Shown here one piece after another: positions 35,408 through 43,454 of a stretch of 64,000 nucleotides of DNA. The stretch's first letter is position 1, and each line of letters opens with the position of its first letter. This stretch comes from Enterobacter sp. RHBSTW-00994 (GTDB lineage: Bacteria > Pseudomonadota > Gammaproteobacteria > Enterobacterales > Enterobacteriaceae): positions 2,312,588-2,376,587 of the forward strand of contig NZ_CP056199.1 in NCBI RefSeq assembly GCF_013782625.1, written 5' to 3'. The notes under the pieces were generated by a model. That model did not search any database. It saw only the letters and a program-made list of their open reading frames with translations, and had not been told where the DNA came from. A program made the translations under genes and the position numbers.

Positions 35408-35848
35408 ATGCACATATTCAAAGGACGCTGTCTGTGTGGGATGAGCCATTTCAGCGTCAGTCTCAACAACTTCGATGTCTACGCCTGCCATTGCACACTG
35501 TGCCAGAAATGGTCAGGTGGTATTGCCATGTACCTGGAAGCTGAAGGACAACCGCTCGTTGAGCAAGACTCCATCGCCCCTTCCCATTTTTCCTCCTCCA
35601 CGCGCGGTGAGCGCTGGTTTTGCCCTGGCTGTGGCTGCCCCCTGTGGTTTGAGTTGACGACATCCGAACGTTATTTTATCCCCTGGACCTTGCTTGAGAT
35701 GAGTGAGGATGAACGGCGTCGCCTGGTACTGGCTGCCGAAATCTACACCGAGACGCAGCCAGCGTTCTGGCGGCTCACAGGACAATACGCGCGGCTGAGT
35801 GGAACCGAGATTGAGGCGATGGATAAGAGTTGCGTGCTTACCCCGTAG
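35408..35848 (+). CDS. GFA-family (glutathione-dependent formaldehyde-activating-like) zinc protein
   Basis: 146 residues from ATG 35408 behind AAAGGAG; a GTG at 35390 is less likely because it lies before the ribosome-binding site. Three Cys groups fit the Mss4-like zinc fold: GRCLCG (Cys8, Cys10), ACHCTLCQ (27, 29, 32), and CPGCGCPL. Salmonella has a similar gene after ompD. The family's formaldehyde-glutathione role is not proven for this member. Its 3' end overlaps the convergent LysR gene by 11 bases. Confidence 0.85.
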   Translation: MHIFKGRCLCGMSHFSVSLNNFDVYACHCTLCQKWSGGIAMYLEAEGQPLVEQDSIAPSHFSSSTRGERWFCPGCGCPLWFELTTSERYFIPWTLLEMSEDERRRLVLAAEIYTETQPAFWRLTGQYARLSGTEIEAMDKSCVLTP

Positions 35849-36782
35849 ACTGTTCATTGCCTGCCACTCGACGTAGCCAGTGTTGCAGAAGTTTACCGTC
35901 TTCGGTCATTTCCGTATCTGAGCGTACGCACAGGTAGTAATCGCGCCCATCTTCTATAGGGGAGTCGAAGATTTTCACCAGCTCACCGCTCTCCAGATAA
36001 GGTGCAATAAGCGGTTCGCGCATCAGCGCGCAGCCCAGGCCAGCCTGAACACCCGCCAGCGTCAGCAGACCATCTTCAAACATCGGCCCGCTTCGACGCG
36101 GCGGACGTTTTACCCCCTGCAACATAAACCACTGTTGCCATGTAGTCCGTTCTTCATCATGCAACAGTGGCATTTGAAGAAGTTGTTCAGGCGTGTCGAT
36201 ATGCCCGTGAATACGCAAAAATGCGCGACTGCATACCGGAACCATCTGCCCCGAGATCAGCTTTTCGCTTTGATATCCTGCCCACTGTCCGTTGCCAAAA
36301 CGGATAGACATATCCGACGCATCGCTCAGGTAGTTACGGTGGTTGGCATACACCACATTGATTTCCGTTTTCGGGTTGGCACGCATGAACGCAGGCAGAC
36401 GAGGGATAAACCAGCCCATGCCAAACAGCGGGATCAAGCTGATGGTCACTTGACGGGTTTGCGCCTGCTCCACCAGATGCTCCGTCGCCTGGCGCAGCAC
36501 GTTAAATGCCGCACGGATCGAGCGGTAGTAATCACGCCCCTGCTGGCTCAACGCAAGCCTGCGCCCCTGGCGCTCCGTCAGCGGCATTTGCAAATACCCT
36601 TCGAGCACTTTGAGTTGATGGCTCACCGCTGAAGGTGAAATAGCCAGTTCTTGTGCAGCAAGCGTCACACTGCCGAGCCGCGCAATCGCTTCAAACGCGC
36701 GGACCGCCCTCAGTGGCGGATCGTTGGCCAGACGGCTTTCTGCGAAAGCAGGCACGCCCTGCAACTGTTCTGTTTTATTCAT
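35838..36782 (-). CDS. LysR-family regulator, GcvA-like; probable controller of the liv-type operon
   Basis: 314 residues. After about 20 extra residues comes the HTH (PPLRAVRAFEAIARLGSVTLAAQELAISPSAVSHQLKVLEGYLQMPLTERQGRRLAL), and the effector domain has the GcvA-type SIRFGNGQWAGYQSEKL. It is divergent from the transporter/hydrolase operon that starts near 36954, separated by about 170 AT-rich bases. GcvA-like regulators usually control amino-acid or beta-lactamase genes in response to small ligands, so this one likely senses the operon's substrate or product. Confidence 0.88.
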   Translation of the reverse strand: MNKTEQLQGVPAFAESRLANDPPLRAVRAFEAIARLGSVTLAAQELAISPSAVSHQLKVLEGYLQMPLTERQGRRLALSQQGRDYYRSIRAAFNVLRQATEHLVEQAQTRQVTISLIPLFGMGWFIPRLPAFMRANPKTEINVVYANHRNYLSDASDMSIRFGNGQWAGYQSEKLISGQMVPVCSRAFLRIHGHIDTPEQLLQMPLLHDEERTTWQQWFMLQGVKRPPRRSGPMFEDGLLTLAGVQAGLGCALMREPLIAPYLESGELVKIFDSPIEDGRDYYLCVRSDTEMTEDGKLLQHWLRRVAGNEQSTG

Positions 36783-36953
36783 ATATTGATTTCTTTAGGT
36801 CATTTGGCCGTATGAGTCATTTCATTATTTTCATATAAATCATTAAGATAAAACAATACCGGTTTATCATAAGAAATAATATATGTGTATTTTACAATTT
36901 AATTCAATTATTGGATGGTAGCCGCTGAAAGAGCAATTTGTCGGGTACGAACG

Positions 36954-37904
36954 TTGGATACACTCATACAACAACTGATCAATGGGGTGATGCTGGGAAG
37001 CATCTACGCGTTGATCGCGCTGGGCTATACCATGGTGTATGGCATTTTGCGCATTATTAACTTTGCCCACGGCGATATTCTGATGGTTGGCGCACTCACG
37101 ACGCTGTCGGCCATTAACGCCCTGAACAACACCTTCCCGCACATGCCGCTGCTGTTGCAGTTGGGTTTTGCGCTGGCGATCGCGATGGTCGTCTGTGCTC
37201 TGCTTGCGATGGCCGTTGAACGCTTTGCCTACCGCCGCCTGCGTAATGCCCCACGTCTGGCGCCGCTGATCTCGGGGATTGGCGTTTCCGTATTGTTGCA
37301 AACCGTTGCGATGATCATCTGGACCCGCAATCCACTGATGTTCCCGCAGATCCTGCCGATGGACCCAATCGCCGTGACAGCCGGCAGCGAGATGCATCCG
37401 CCCGCAATTATCACCGTGACTGGCATCGTCACCGTTGTGCTGGCGCTAGTGGTCATGACCGGGTTATGGCTGCTGGTTGAATACACCCGTCTGGGTCGCG
37501 GCATGCGCGCGGTGGCAGAAAATCCGCGTGTCGCAACCCTGATGGGCGTGAACCCTAACGCCATCATTACCCTGACATTTGCCATCGGTGGTGTGTTTGC
37601 CGCACTCGCGGGCGTCATGATGGCAAGCAATTACGGTAACGCCAGCTTCTCAATGGGCTTTTTGCCCGGTATCAAGGCCTTCACTGCCGCCGTTCTGGGT
37701 GGCATCGGTAATATTCGTGGCGCGATGGTCGGCGGTATTTTGCTTGGCATCATTGAAGCACTGGGCGCGGGTTATCTTGGCGAACTGACCAACGGCGTAT
37801 TTGGCAGCAACTATCAGGACGTCTTCGCATTCATCGTGCTGATTCTGGTTCTGGTCTTCCGTCCGGCAGGTTTGCTGGGCGAGCGCGTGGCAAACAGAGC
37901 CTAA
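36954..37904 (+). CDS. Branched-chain-type (HAAT family) ABC transporter permease, LivH-like
   Basis: 316 residues if started at the TTG at 36954, which gives MDTLIQQLINGVMLGSIYALIALGYTMVYGILRIINFAHGDI, the normal beginning of the family. An in-frame ATG at 36915 adds 13 unlike residues and has no ribosome-binding site. About eight membrane segments are seen, and the permease motif GIKAFTAAVLGGIGNIRGAMVGGILLG is present. It is the first gene of a transporter-plus-hydrolase operon; the ligand is probably not leucine (see the last two genes). Confidence 0.88.
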   Translation: MDTLIQQLINGVMLGSIYALIALGYTMVYGILRIINFAHGDILMVGALTTLSAINALNNTFPHMPLLLQLGFALAIAMVVCALLAMAVERFAYRRLRNAPRLAPLISGIGVSVLLQTVAMIIWTRNPLMFPQILPMDPIAVTAGSEMHPPAIITVTGIVTVVLALVVMTGLWLLVEYTRLGRGMRAVAENPRVATLMGVNPNAIITLTFAIGGVFAALAGVMMASNYGNASFSMGFLPGIKAFTAAVLGGIGNIRGAMVGGILLGIIEALGAGYLGELTNGVFGSNYQDVFAFIVLILVLVFRPAGLLGERVANRA

Positions 37905-37909
37905 GGGAA

Positions 37910-39019
37910 ATGATGACAACCGTACAATTACAGACTCCTGCTACAACGCGTAAATTCTGGCCCGGCATGACCTTATTCTGTCTCGCGCTGCTGATTGCGC
38001 CCGTCGTGGCCAGCCAGCTCGGCGGAAACTACTGGGTGCGGGTGATCGACTTCGCCCTGCTTTACATCATGCTGGCACTGGGGCTTAACATCGTCGTCGG
38101 CTATACCGGCTTGCTGGATATGGGTTTCATCGCATTTTACGCCGTCGGCGCGTATCTGGCGGCACTGCTGGCCTCTCCGCATCTGCCTGAGGACTTCCCG
38201 ATCCTCAGTGTCTGGTTCCCGAATGGGCTTCACACCTCATATCTGGTGATCATTCCCGTCGCGGCCCTGGTTGCCGCAGTATGCGGTATTTTGCTTGGTG
38301 CCCCCACACTGAAGCTGCGGGGTGATTACCTGGCGATAGTGACACTCGGCTTTGGCGAAATCATCCGCATCCTCATGCGAAATCTCGATCGTCCGGTCAA
38401 TATCACCAACGGGGCGAAAGGCATTACCGGTGTTGATACGCTGAACCTCTTTGGCCTCAAGTTTAGTGGCGTTTATCACTGGTTTGGCTTCAAGGTTCCC
38501 GCCCTGTGGCTTTGGTACTACCTGCTGATGCTGGTGATTGTGGCGATCATTTTTGTCTGCCTGCGCCTGCAACACTCGCGTATCGGTCGCGCCTGGCACG
38601 CCATTCGTGAAGATGAAGACGTGGCCCGCGCGATGGGGATCAACGTGCGGAACTATAAGCTGCTGGCCTTTGCAATGGGCGCATCCTTTGGCGGCGTGGC
38701 GGGAGCACTGTTTGGCGCGTTCCAGGGTTTTGTTTCACCGGAATCCTTCACTTTGCAGGAATCCATCGCAGTGCTGGCGATGGTGGTGCTGGGGGGAATG
38801 GGACACATTCCCGGGGTGATCCTCGGTGCGGCACTGTTGACCGCCCTGCCGGAGTTGCTCCGCAGCCAGGCGGCCCCGGTTCAGCAGGCACTGTTCGGCA
38901 CAGTCCTGATTGACCCGGAAATCCTCCGTCAGCTGTTTTACGGCCTGGCACTGGTGTTGGTCATGCTGGTTCGCCCTTCCGGGATATGGCCAGTGCGTCA
39001 CAAGGAGATTAGCGTATGA
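37910..39019 (+). CDS. Branched-chain-type ABC transporter permease, LivM-like
   Basis: 369 residues, beginning 5 bases after the LivH-like gene at tandem ATGs behind AAGGGA. Family features are LALGLNIVVGYTGLLDMGFIAFYAVGAYLAAL, GAPTLKLRGDYLAIVTLGFGEIIRI, and VLAMVVLGGMGHIPGVILGAALL. It partners the LivH-like subunit in the inner membrane. It overlaps the next gene by 4 bases (ATGA). Confidence 0.92.
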   Translation: MMTTVQLQTPATTRKFWPGMTLFCLALLIAPVVASQLGGNYWVRVIDFALLYIMLALGLNIVVGYTGLLDMGFIAFYAVGAYLAALLASPHLPEDFPILSVWFPNGLHTSYLVIIPVAALVAAVCGILLGAPTLKLRGDYLAIVTLGFGEIIRILMRNLDRPVNITNGAKGITGVDTLNLFGLKFSGVYHWFGFKVPALWLWYYLLMLVIVAIIFVCLRLQHSRIGRAWHAIREDEDVARAMGINVRNYKLLAFAMGASFGGVAGALFGAFQGFVSPESFTLQESIAVLAMVVLGGMGHIPGVILGAALLTALPELLRSQAAPVQQALFGTVLIDPEILRQLFYGLALVLVMLVRPSGIWPVRHKEISV

Positions 39020-39783
39020 GCCTGTTAACCGTTCGTAATATGACCAAACGCTTTGGCGGCCTGACCGCTGTGGATAACGTCTCCCTGTCCATTAACAAAG
39101 GGGAAATCTACGGTCTGATTGGCCCTAACGGCGCGGGTAAAACCACCTGTTTTAACCTGATAACCGGGCTTTATCCTGCTGACAGCGGCGAATTTTCGAT
39201 TGCAGATACCCCCTATTTCCCAAAGCAGATCGAGAAAGTCACGGCGGCCGGGATCGCCCGTACCTTCCAGAACGTGCGCCTGTTCAATGAGATGTCGGTA
39301 CTGGAAAACGTGATGGTGGGCCGCCATGTGCGCACCCGAAACGGACTGTGGGCGGCGCTCACTCGCCATAAACGCGCCAGAGCCGAAGAGGCGAACACCT
39401 GTGAACAGGCCTGGCACTGGCTGGACTACACCGGCATTGCGAAATTCGCCCATTACCGCGCCTGCGACCTGGCCTACGGGCATCAGCGTCGCCTTGAAAT
39501 TGCCCGCGCACTGGCAACCGACCCGCTGCTGCTGGCGCTCGATGAACCAGCCGCCGGGATGAATGCCGCTGAAAAAGTGGCGCTGGGTGAACTACTGGTT
39601 CGCATTCGGGATGACGGGAAAACCCTGTTAATAATTGAACACGACGTGAAGCTGGTGATGGGGATTTGTGACCGCCTGACCGTGCTCGATTATGGCAAAA
39701 CACTCGCCAGTGGCACGCCGGACAATGTGCGACGCGACCCGGCGGTCATTGCCGCGTGGCTGGGAGGCAATGCACATGACTGA
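39016..39783 (+). CDS. Branched-chain-type ABC transporter ATP-binding protein, LivG-like
   Basis: 255 residues: Walker A GPNGAGKTT, the LivG-type AGIARTFQNVRLF, signature-like LAYGHQRRLEIARAL, Walker B LLLALDEPAAGMN, and the switch IEHDV. It overlaps livM by 4 and livF by 8 bases. It would form a heterodimer with the LivF-like ATPase. Confidence 0.93.
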   Translation: MSLLTVRNMTKRFGGLTAVDNVSLSINKGEIYGLIGPNGAGKTTCFNLITGLYPADSGEFSIADTPYFPKQIEKVTAAGIARTFQNVRLFNEMSVLENVMVGRHVRTRNGLWAALTRHKRARAEEANTCEQAWHWLDYTGIAKFAHYRACDLAYGHQRRLEIARALATDPLLLALDEPAAGMNAAEKVALGELLVRIRDDGKTLLIIEHDVKLVMGICDRLTVLDYGKTLASGTPDNVRRDPAVIAAWLGGNAHD

Positions 39784-40495
39784 ATTACTAAAGGTTGAGC
39801 GTCTGGACGTACATTACGGCGGTATTCAGGCGGTACGGGATGTCTCCTTCTCGTTGCAGGAAGGTGAGCAGGCTACGCTGATTGGCGCAAACGGTGCAGG
39901 AAAAAGCTCCACCGTCAGGGCTATCACCGGGCTGGAAAGCTTTAGCGGCAACATTATCTACAACGGTAAAAATGTGCGTAAGCATAAGGCCGAGGCGTTA
40001 CTGCGCGACGGGCTGGTTATGGTCCCGGAAGGACGCGGGATCTTCGCACGCATGACGGTCCTGGAAAACCTGCAAATGGGCGCATGGCTCCGGCGTGACA
40101 CTGTCACCGTAAAACATGAAATGGCAGAGATTTTTGTGCGTTTTCCGCGTCTGGGTGAGCGACAGCATCAGCTTGCCGGATTGCTTTCCGGCGGTGAGCA
40201 ACAGTTACTGGCGCTCAACCGCGCGCTGCTCAGCCGCCCCCGCCTGCTGATTCTGGATGAACCGTCAATGGGGCTTGCCCCGAAGATGGTGGAGAATATT
40301 TTCACCGTGATTGCCGGGCTTCGTGAACGCGGCGTTGCCCTGCTGCTCATTGAACAAAATGCACGTCTGGCGCTGAACGTCACCGATACCGCATGGGTGA
40401 TGGACAGCGGCAGTATTGTGCATCACGGTCAGTCAAAAGCGATGCTTGATGACGACCAGATAGCACACATTTATTTGGGCGAAATGCCCGTTTAA
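39776..40495 (+). CDS. Branched-chain-type ABC transporter ATP-binding protein, LivF-like
   Basis: 239 residues from the ATG at 39776 (GGGAGG upstream). Walker A GANGAGKSS, MVPEGRGIFARMTVLENLQMGAW, signature LSGGEQQLLALNRAL, Walker B LLILDEPSMGLAP, and IEQNARLAL are the LivF hallmarks. It ends 27 bases before the binding-protein gene. Confidence 0.93.
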   Translation: MTELLKVERLDVHYGGIQAVRDVSFSLQEGEQATLIGANGAGKSSTVRAITGLESFSGNIIYNGKNVRKHKAEALLRDGLVMVPEGRGIFARMTVLENLQMGAWLRRDTVTVKHEMAEIFVRFPRLGERQHQLAGLLSGGEQQLLALNRALLSRPRLLILDEPSMGLAPKMVENIFTVIAGLRERGVALLLIEQNARLALNVTDTAWVMDSGSIVHHGQSKAMLDDDQIAHIYLGEMPV

Positions 40496-40522
40496 CACAC
40501 CAGCCAACATCAGGGAAAAACA

Positions 40523-41680
40523 ATGAAAACAGTAAAAATCAGTGCGCTTAGCGCCGCGCTTCTGCTCAGTGGTTTTGCCTCAACGGGCGCATGGTCAGCA
40601 GACAGTGAAACGGTGCTTATCGGCCTTGCAGGCCCGTTAACCGGTCCATCTGCCCGTATCGGTAAAGACCTGGAAAACGGTGCGCAACTGGCGATCGACG
40701 ATATCAACAAACAGCACCCGACCATCGGCGGCAAAGCCGTAACCTTTAAGCTGCAATCCGAAGACGATCAGTCTGACCCGCGTACGGCGGTTGCTGTGGC
40801 ACAACGTCTGGTGGACAACGGTGTGGCAGGTGTTGTGGGCCACTGGAATACCGGGACCAGCATTCCCGCAGCACGTGTCTATCACGATGCCGGTATCGCT
40901 CAGGTCGCTCCGGTTGCCACGGGTCACGCCTATACCAAACAGGGTTTTGACACCAGTTTCCGTGTGATGGGCCACGACGATGACGGCGGTCAGTTCGCCG
41001 GTCAATACGCCGTGAATACGCTCAAGGCAAAACGTATTGCGGTAATCGACGATCGTACTGCATTTGGTCAGGGGCTGGCCGACGAGTTTATTAAATCGCT
41101 GAAAGCACAGGGCGTAAACATTGTTGACCGTCAATATGTTGACGACAAAACCGTCGATTTCAGCGCAGTGCTGACCGCCATTCGCAGTAAAAACGCCGAC
41201 CTGATCTTCTTCGGTGGCGTGGACAGCCAGGCTGCCCCGCTGGCCCGTCGAATCAAACAACTGGGTATGAACGCCACGCTGATGGGCGCAGGCGGCTTCG
41301 TGAGCCAGACGTTCCTGCAACTGGCGCAAAAAGAAGGTAATGGAGTGGTGGCGCTAGAGCCAGGTCTGCCAGTTGAGCAAATGCCAGGCGGTAAAGCCTT
41401 TGAACAGGCGTACCAGTCGCGTTATCACACCCACATCGAACTGCATGCGCCGTTCGCCTATGACGCCACACGCGTTCTGGTTGCCGCAATGGAAAAAGCA
41501 AACTCTGTCGATCCGGCTGAGTATTTGCCTGCCCTGCGTGCAATCAGCTATTCCGGCGTTACCGGGCAGATTGCGTTTGATAACGAAGGCAACCTGAAAG
41601 CCCCATCATTTACCGTTTACAAAGTGGTGGATGGTAAATGGCAGCCACAAACCGTTCTGGGTGGCGCAAAAGCGAAGTAA
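40523..41680 (+). CDS. Periplasmic binding protein, Leu/Ile/Val-type (LivJ/K family)
   Basis: 385 residues with a signal peptide (ISALSAALLLSGFASTGAWSA). The family 6 binding-protein pattern is ETVLIGLAGPLTGPSARIGKDLENGAQLAIDDINKQ, GVVGHWNTGTSIPAARVYHDAGIAQVAP, IAVIDDRTAFGQGLADEFIK, and IFFGGVDSQAAPLARRIKQLG. It delivers the ligand to the LivHM-like permeases. In LivJ the pocket region reads GxLSS...P, here GHWNTGTSIPA, so the ligand may be larger or different from leucine. Confidence 0.92.
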   Translation: MKTVKISALSAALLLSGFASTGAWSADSETVLIGLAGPLTGPSARIGKDLENGAQLAIDDINKQHPTIGGKAVTFKLQSEDDQSDPRTAVAVAQRLVDNGVAGVVGHWNTGTSIPAARVYHDAGIAQVAPVATGHAYTKQGFDTSFRVMGHDDDGGQFAGQYAVNTLKAKRIAVIDDRTAFGQGLADEFIKSLKAQGVNIVDRQYVDDKTVDFSAVLTAIRSKNADLIFFGGVDSQAAPLARRIKQLGMNATLMGAGGFVSQTFLQLAQKEGNGVVALEPGLPVEQMPGGKAFEQAYQSRYHTHIELHAPFAYDATRVLVAAMEKANSVDPAEYLPALRAISYSGVTGQIAFDNEGNLKAPSFTVYKVVDGKWQPQTVLGGAKAK

Positions 41681-41697
41681 CGCAGTGAGGCAATGTG

Positions 41698-42180
41698 ATG
41701 AGTGATAATAATGAGCTGGGTATTCTTGCCCGCCGCAAAATTGAAGCAGAAATTATTAAGCCAATTTACGAAATCCTGGTGCGCGAGATAGGAAAAACAC
41801 GCGCTCAGGCCGTGATTGGCGAGGCCATTGAGCAGGCCGCAATCGACGCCGGGCAGCACTTTGCCCGACAGGAACCCAAGGGTACGGATGTGAAGAGTTT
41901 TATCGCGCTCCAGTATCTGTGGGAGAAGGATAACGCCCTCGACGTTAAGGTCATTGACGCCGACGAACAGCAGTACAACTACAACGTTACGCGCTGCCGT
42001 TATGCCGAGATGTATCATGAAATGGGGCTGGCCGAGATTGGGCATCTGCTCTCCTGCGCCCGCGATGAGAAGTTCATTGTCGGTTACGCGCCAGATGTCG
42101 AACTGACCCGCACCAGCACCATTATGCAGGGTGGTTCGTGTTGCGATTTCCGTTACCGCAGTAAAAAGGACAAAGCATGA
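41698..42180 (+). CDS. L-2-amino-thiazoline-4-carboxylic acid (ATC) hydrolase-family protein
   Basis: 160 residues from the ATG at 41698 (GAGG 7 bases upstream; GTG 41695 also possible). The sequence fits the ATC hydrolase family (Pfam PF14196, recalled): NVTRCRYAEMYHEMGLAEIGHLLSCARDEKFIVGYAPDVELTRTSTIMQGGSCCDFRYR, with conserved Cys, Asp and the CDFRYR end. In Pseudomonas this enzyme opens the thiazoline ring of L-ATC to N-carbamoyl-L-cysteine. The next gene, overlapping by 4 bases, encodes the M20 amidohydrolase that would perform the second step, which strongly supports the pathway. Confidence 0.8.
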   Translation: MSDNNELGILARRKIEAEIIKPIYEILVREIGKTRAQAVIGEAIEQAAIDAGQHFARQEPKGTDVKSFIALQYLWEKDNALDVKVIDADEQQYNYNVTRCRYAEMYHEMGLAEIGHLLSCARDEKFIVGYAPDVELTRTSTIMQGGSCCDFRYRSKKDKA

Positions 42181-43403
42181 TCCGCGTGAATGCAGAGCGC
42201 CTGTGGTCAACGCTTGAAATGATGGCGCAAATTGGTGGAACGCCTGCCGGTGGCGTGACCCGTCTGGCGCTGAGTGAAGAGGACAGGATCGCCCGAAACC
42301 TGCTTCGGGACTGGGCGCTGGAAGCAGGCCTGAGCTGTGAGGTCGACAGCATGGGCAACATGTTTATTCGCCGCGCGGGCAAAAACCCGGCGCTTGCTCC
42401 GGTAATGACGGGGTCGCATGTGGATTCGCAACCGCTCGGTGGAAACTATGACGGGATCTACGGTGTGATGGCTGGCCTGGAACTGCTACGCACCCTGAAC
42501 GATAACGACGTTGAAACCGAACGCGATATCGTGCTGGTGAACTGGACCAACGAAGAAGGCGCACGCTTTGCGCCTGCCATGCTGTCGTCGGGCGTATGGA
42601 GCGGCCAGTTCACTCAGGATTTCGCCTGGAGCCGCGCAGATAACCAGGGGATCACCGTCAGTGAAGCATTGGGCAATATCGGCTATCGCGGTGAAACCCC
42701 TGCCCGTGCGTTTCCACTCCACGCCTGTTACGAACTGCATATTGAGCAAGGCCCTATTCTCGAAGATGACGCCATTGATATCGGACTGGTTCGCGCCGCC
42801 ATGGGACAACGCTGGTTTACGATAACCCTGGACGGCTTCGCCGCACATGCCGGAACGACCCCGATGCACAGCCGTCGGGATGCTTTAACCGCATTCGCCG
42901 AGCTGGCGCTGAAGGTTGAAAAGATCGGCTATCAGCATGAGCCAGACGGCCGCGCGACTATCGGTATGGCGCAGATCACGCCCAATTCGCGCAACGTTGT
43001 CCCTTCCAGGGTGGTGTGCAGTGTAGAGTTCCGCCATCCCGCGCAGTCGGTCCTGGAAGCAATGGAATCCGCACTTCACACTGCCGCAGAGCACCTCGCT
43101 GCACGCGGTGTAACGGCAACCGTTGAGCGTATTTTTGATTACGCCCCGATCGCATTTGACGCTGGGTGTCTGGCTCGCAGCGAAAATGCAGTAGCAGCAC
43201 TGGGGTATTCATCAAAACCGATGGTGTCCGGAGCAGGACATGACACCTGTTACATCAGCAAGATCGCCCCGGCCAGCATGATCTTTATTCCGTGTGTGAA
43301 AGGCATCAGTCATAACGAAGCCGAATGCATTTACCCTGAATGGTCGGAGAAAGGGGCTAACGTTTTACTGCACAGCGTGTTAGCCGCCGCTCAGGATGTA
43401 TAA
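42177..43403 (+). CDS. M20-family N-carbamoyl-L-amino acid (cysteine) amidohydrolase
   Basis: 408 residues of the allantoate/N-carbamoyl-amino-acid hydrolase family. Metal ligands are visible: His81 (GSHVDSQP), Asp92 (NYDGIYGV), Glu126/Glu127 (NEEGARF), His188 (LHIEQGP), and His379 (ISHNEAE). The dimerisation insert is at about 210-330. Such enzymes release CO2 and NH3 from N-carbamoyl amino acids or allantoate. Because the preceding gene is an ATC hydrolase-family protein, N-carbamoyl-L-cysteine is the best guess for the substrate (product L-cysteine). No allantoin genes are present. It ends the operon. Confidence 0.85.
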   Translation: MIRVNAERLWSTLEMMAQIGGTPAGGVTRLALSEEDRIARNLLRDWALEAGLSCEVDSMGNMFIRRAGKNPALAPVMTGSHVDSQPLGGNYDGIYGVMAGLELLRTLNDNDVETERDIVLVNWTNEEGARFAPAMLSSGVWSGQFTQDFAWSRADNQGITVSEALGNIGYRGETPARAFPLHACYELHIEQGPILEDDAIDIGLVRAAMGQRWFTITLDGFAAHAGTTPMHSRRDALTAFAELALKVEKIGYQHEPDGRATIGMAQITPNSRNVVPSRVVCSVEFRHPAQSVLEAMESALHTAAEHLAARGVTATVERIFDYAPIAFDAGCLARSENAVAALGYSSKPMVSGAGHDTCYISKIAPASMIFIPCVKGISHNEAECIYPEWSEKGANVLLHSVLAAAQDV

Positions 43404-43454
43404 GGCTCCCGTCAGATAGAGTGGAAGCGGGAAATATTTCGCTTTCACTCTGAT

